DNA of 64,000 nucleotides from UBA7430 sp002478765 (GTDB taxonomy: Bacteria; Bacteroidota; Bacteroidia; Flavobacteriales; UBA7430): NCBI GenBank assembly GCA_943789355.1, contig CALSTU010000003.1, forward strand, positions 1 through 64,000, read 5' to 3'. Both the position numbers and the translations under genes were made by a program. This document shows positions 62,198 through 64,000 of the stretch, piece by piece. The first letter of the stretch is position 1, and every line of letters starts with the position of its first letter. The notes under the pieces are model-generated. The model was not told the origin of the DNA. It saw only the letters and a program-made list of their open reading frames with translations, and did no database searches.

Positions 62198-63451
62198 ATG
62201 GCTGAAATTGTACGCATGCCGCGTTTGAGTGATACGATGACTGAAGGTACAGTCGCGAAGTGGCACAAAAAAGTTGGAGATACTATTTCTGAAGGTGATT
62301 TACTTGCAGAGATTGAAACTGATAAGGCTACTATGGAATTTGAGTCTTTTCAAGAAGGTGTGCTTTTGCACATCGGAGTTGATGAGGCGTCTACCGCTCC
62401 TGTAGACTGTATTTTAGCCGTTTTGGGAGAAGAAGGTGAAGATGTTTCTGCAGTCCTTGAAGCTGATGCCGCTCCTGCTGAAGAGGTGAAAGAGGAACCT
62501 GTTGTTGAGACTCCTGTTAAAGAAGTTGTTGTAGAAGCTCCAAAAACTGCTTCTGCGCCCGCACCTTCACCAGCAAGTCCTGCTCCTGCGCCTGTCGTTT
62601 CTTCAGGTTTATCAAATGGAAAAGTAAAAGCTTCACCTCTGGCAAAGCGACTTGCCGAGGAAAAGGGTCTTAATCTTGCACTAATTCCAGGTTCTGGAGA
62701 TGGCGGTCGAGTAATTAAGCGCGATGTTGATAATTATCAAGGTGGTGTTGTTCGAACAGGATTGACAGAAGAAAGATTCACTGAGCAGCCTGTTTCGCAG
62801 ATGCGGAAAACGATTGCACGTAGATTATCAGAGTCTAAGTTTACCGCACCGCATTTTTATCTGTCGATTTCGGTAAACATGGACAATGCGATTACTTCTC
62901 GTAAAGCGATCAATGCGATGGGTGGTCAGAAAATATCATTCAATGATATCATTGTAAAAGCTACAGCGATGTCCTTGAGAACCCATACCGTAATCAATTC
63001 CTCTTGGCGAGGTGACGCCATTCGTGCAAATGAGCACGTGAACGTTGGGGTTGCAGTAGCTGTAGAAGATGGATTGTTGGTTCCTGTTGTTCGTTACACG
63101 GATACCAAAACATTAGCGGAAATATCTACTGAAGTTAAAGGTTTTGCTCAAGCGGCTAAGGATAAGAAATTGCAACCAGCAGATTGGGAGGGTAGTACCT
63201 TTACCATTTCAAACTTGGGAATGTTCGGCATCGATGAATTTACGGCCATCATAAATACTCCTGATGCTTGTATTCTTGCTGTAGGAGGCATTCAGCAAGT
63301 TCCTGTAGTTAAAGAGGGACAAATTGTTCCCGGAAACGTTATGAAGTTGACACTGTCTTGTGACCACCGTGTGGTAGACGGAGCTTCTGGAGCTTCTTTC
63401 CTGCAAAGTTTAAAATCGTACATAGAAAATCCGATAACGATGTTCGTGTAA
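62198..63451 (+). CDS. pdhC: Pyruvate dehydrogenase E2 component (dihydrolipoamide acetyltransferase)
   Basis: The 417-residue protein has one lipoyl domain (1-80, lipoyl Lys43 in IETDKATMEF), an Ala/Pro/Glu-rich linker, a peripheral subunit-binding domain (about 143-180, ASPLAKRLAEEKGLNL) and the catalytic domain with LSCDHRVVDGASGA near the C-terminus. It transfers the acetyl group to CoA. It follows pdhA by 3 bases. A terminator follows. Confidence 0.95.
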   Translation: MAEIVRMPRLSDTMTEGTVAKWHKKVGDTISEGDLLAEIETDKATMEFESFQEGVLLHIGVDEASTAPVDCILAVLGEEGEDVSAVLEADAAPAEEVKEEPVVETPVKEVVVEAPKTASAPAPSPASPAPAPVVSSGLSNGKVKASPLAKRLAEEKGLNLALIPGSGDGGRVIKRDVDNYQGGVVRTGLTEERFTEQPVSQMRKTIARRLSESKFTAPHFYLSISVNMDNAITSRKAINAMGGQKISFNDIIVKATAMSLRTHTVINSSWRGDAIRANEHVNVGVAVAVEDGLLVPVVRYTDTKTLAEISTEVKGFAQAAKDKKLQPADWEGSTFTISNLGMFGIDEFTAIINTPDACILAVGGIQQVPVVKEGQIVPGNVMKLTLSCDHRVVDGASGASFLQSLKSYIENPITMFV

Positions 63452-63464
63452 TAAAATTAGAACC

Positions 63465-63499
63465 AAAAAAAAAGCCTCCATTCGGAGGCTTTTTTTTTG
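63465..63499. terminator. Terminator between pdhC and the Lrp/AsnC gene
   Basis: Stem AGCCTCC-ATTC-GGAGGCT at 63473-63490 is flanked by A and T runs and can serve both converging genes. Confidence 0.92.
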
Positions 63500-63509
63500 C
63501 TGACACTTA

Positions 63510-63971
63510 TTAAAGTAAAATTTGCTTATCGATACTTTGCTCGAGGGAGATGATGGTTTCGGTTCTTTGTATGCCGGTTACCGATTGTATCTCTTCATTC
63601 AATACCTGCCTCATGTGTTTGGTGTTTTTACAGCGTATTTTTGCAAAGATGCTATACACACCAGTTGTGTAATGAGCTTCTACAATTTCAGGTACTTGAT
63701 TCAATTGCTCAATAACATCTTTGTAATTAGAGCCCTTTTCTAGATAAATTCCCAAAAAAGAAGTCATGTCATAACCCAAGAGTTCGTAATTCACATTAAG
63801 TCGACTTTTTTTTACGATACCCGCCTCTTCCATTTTTTTCATCCGAACATGAATGGTTCCCGCTGAAACGATTAGAGATTTAGCGATTTCTGTGTATGGA
63901 GTTTTAGCATCCCTCATTAAAATGCTTAAAATATTTCGGTCGATATTGTCAATTTGATAATTTGAGTCCAT
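63510..63971 (-). CDS. Lrp/AsnC-family transcriptional regulator
   Basis: The 153-residue regulator has an N-terminal helix-turn-helix (IDRNILSILMRDAKTPYTEIAKSL, split at KTPY) and a C-terminal effector-binding domain (VPEIVEAHYTTGVYSIFAKI). Members respond to amino acids and often control amino-acid metabolism. It converges with pdhC. Effector and targets cannot be told from sequence. Confidence 0.93.
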   Translation of the reverse strand: MDSNYQIDNIDRNILSILMRDAKTPYTEIAKSLIVSAGTIHVRMKKMEEAGIVKKSRLNVNYELLGYDMTSFLGIYLEKGSNYKDVIEQLNQVPEIVEAHYTTGVYSIFAKIRCKNTKHMRQVLNEEIQSVTGIQRTETIISLEQSIDKQILL

Positions 63972-64000
63972 TTCTGCCGTCTTAAATTTTTATTTACGCA

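Overview
The window comes from a member of the Bacteroidota, most likely a marine Flavobacteriales bacterium (Crocinitomicaceae- or Cryomorphaceae-like; this placement is inference). It carries type IX secretion (T9SS) and gliding genes (gldJ, a porP/sprF paralogue, porU, porV), T9SS C-terminal sorting domains, Bacteroidota promoter boxes of the TAnnTTTG type, lipoproteins with short lipoboxes, and many secreted beta-glucan enzymes. Base composition is low-GC and even. No tRNA, rRNA, insertion sequence, phage gene or CRISPR array was seen.

Layout. Bases 1-7.4 kb (minus strand) hold a very large secreted protein that runs off the left edge (GH16 laminarinase, CotH kinase-like and lamin-tail domains) and, upstream of it, a membrane-tethered AraC regulator. 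Bases 7.7-13 kb hold acs, an aldose-epimerase-like protein, a MORN-repeat lipoprotein, a GT90-like glycosyltransferase and an AlkB-like dioxygenase. Bases 13-43.9 kb are a large beta-1,3-glucan locus: a multidomain GH81, gap, GH26, GH3, a giant protein of about 19 cysteine-rich modules, a GH16 lipoprotein, an operon of a GH-A-type hydrolase, two outer-membrane barrels and two surface lipoproteins, a second cysteine-module protein, and an overlapping pair of a GH94-like phosphorylase and a sugar porter. Divergent from this pair is a complete Entner-Doudoroff operon (zwf-pgl-edd-eda), which meets a NUDIX-type regulator tail to tail. Bases 50-60.5 kb hold mpl, murF, gldJ, porP-like, porU and porV, followed by ispF, pdhA, pdhC and an Lrp/AsnC regulator.

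How the parts fit (inference). Secreted GH81 and GH16 enzymes cut laminarin-type glucan at the cell surface. Lipoproteins and two porin-like barrels take the place usually held by SusC/SusD, neither of which is present. GH3, GH26 and a GH-A enzyme trim oligosaccharides. A sugar porter and a phosphorylase import and phosphorolyse them. Glucose-6-phosphate then enters the Entner-Doudoroff pathway and GAPDH, leading to pyruvate dehydrogenase and acetyl-CoA. T9SS exports the large cysteine-module proteins.

The most unusual feature is a module of about 70 residues with six cysteines. It starts GCxDxxAxNYxxxA, has a middle CxYxSCDDxP and GCIY, and ends CxxYGGTPC. It occurs about 19 times in one secreted protein, three times in another, at least once in the GH16-CotH protein, and about five times as the outer part of a single-pass membrane protein whose inner part is an AraC DNA-binding domain. 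This links a secreted glucan-binding or scaffolding family to a transmembrane transcription factor carrying the same module.

Caveat: genes with this module hold most of the single-base frameshifts in the window, while housekeeping genes are intact apart from a GH3 and a small lipoprotein. Either the assembly is poor in repeats or these genes vary. Each broken gene is listed in pieces, with the likely joins explained.
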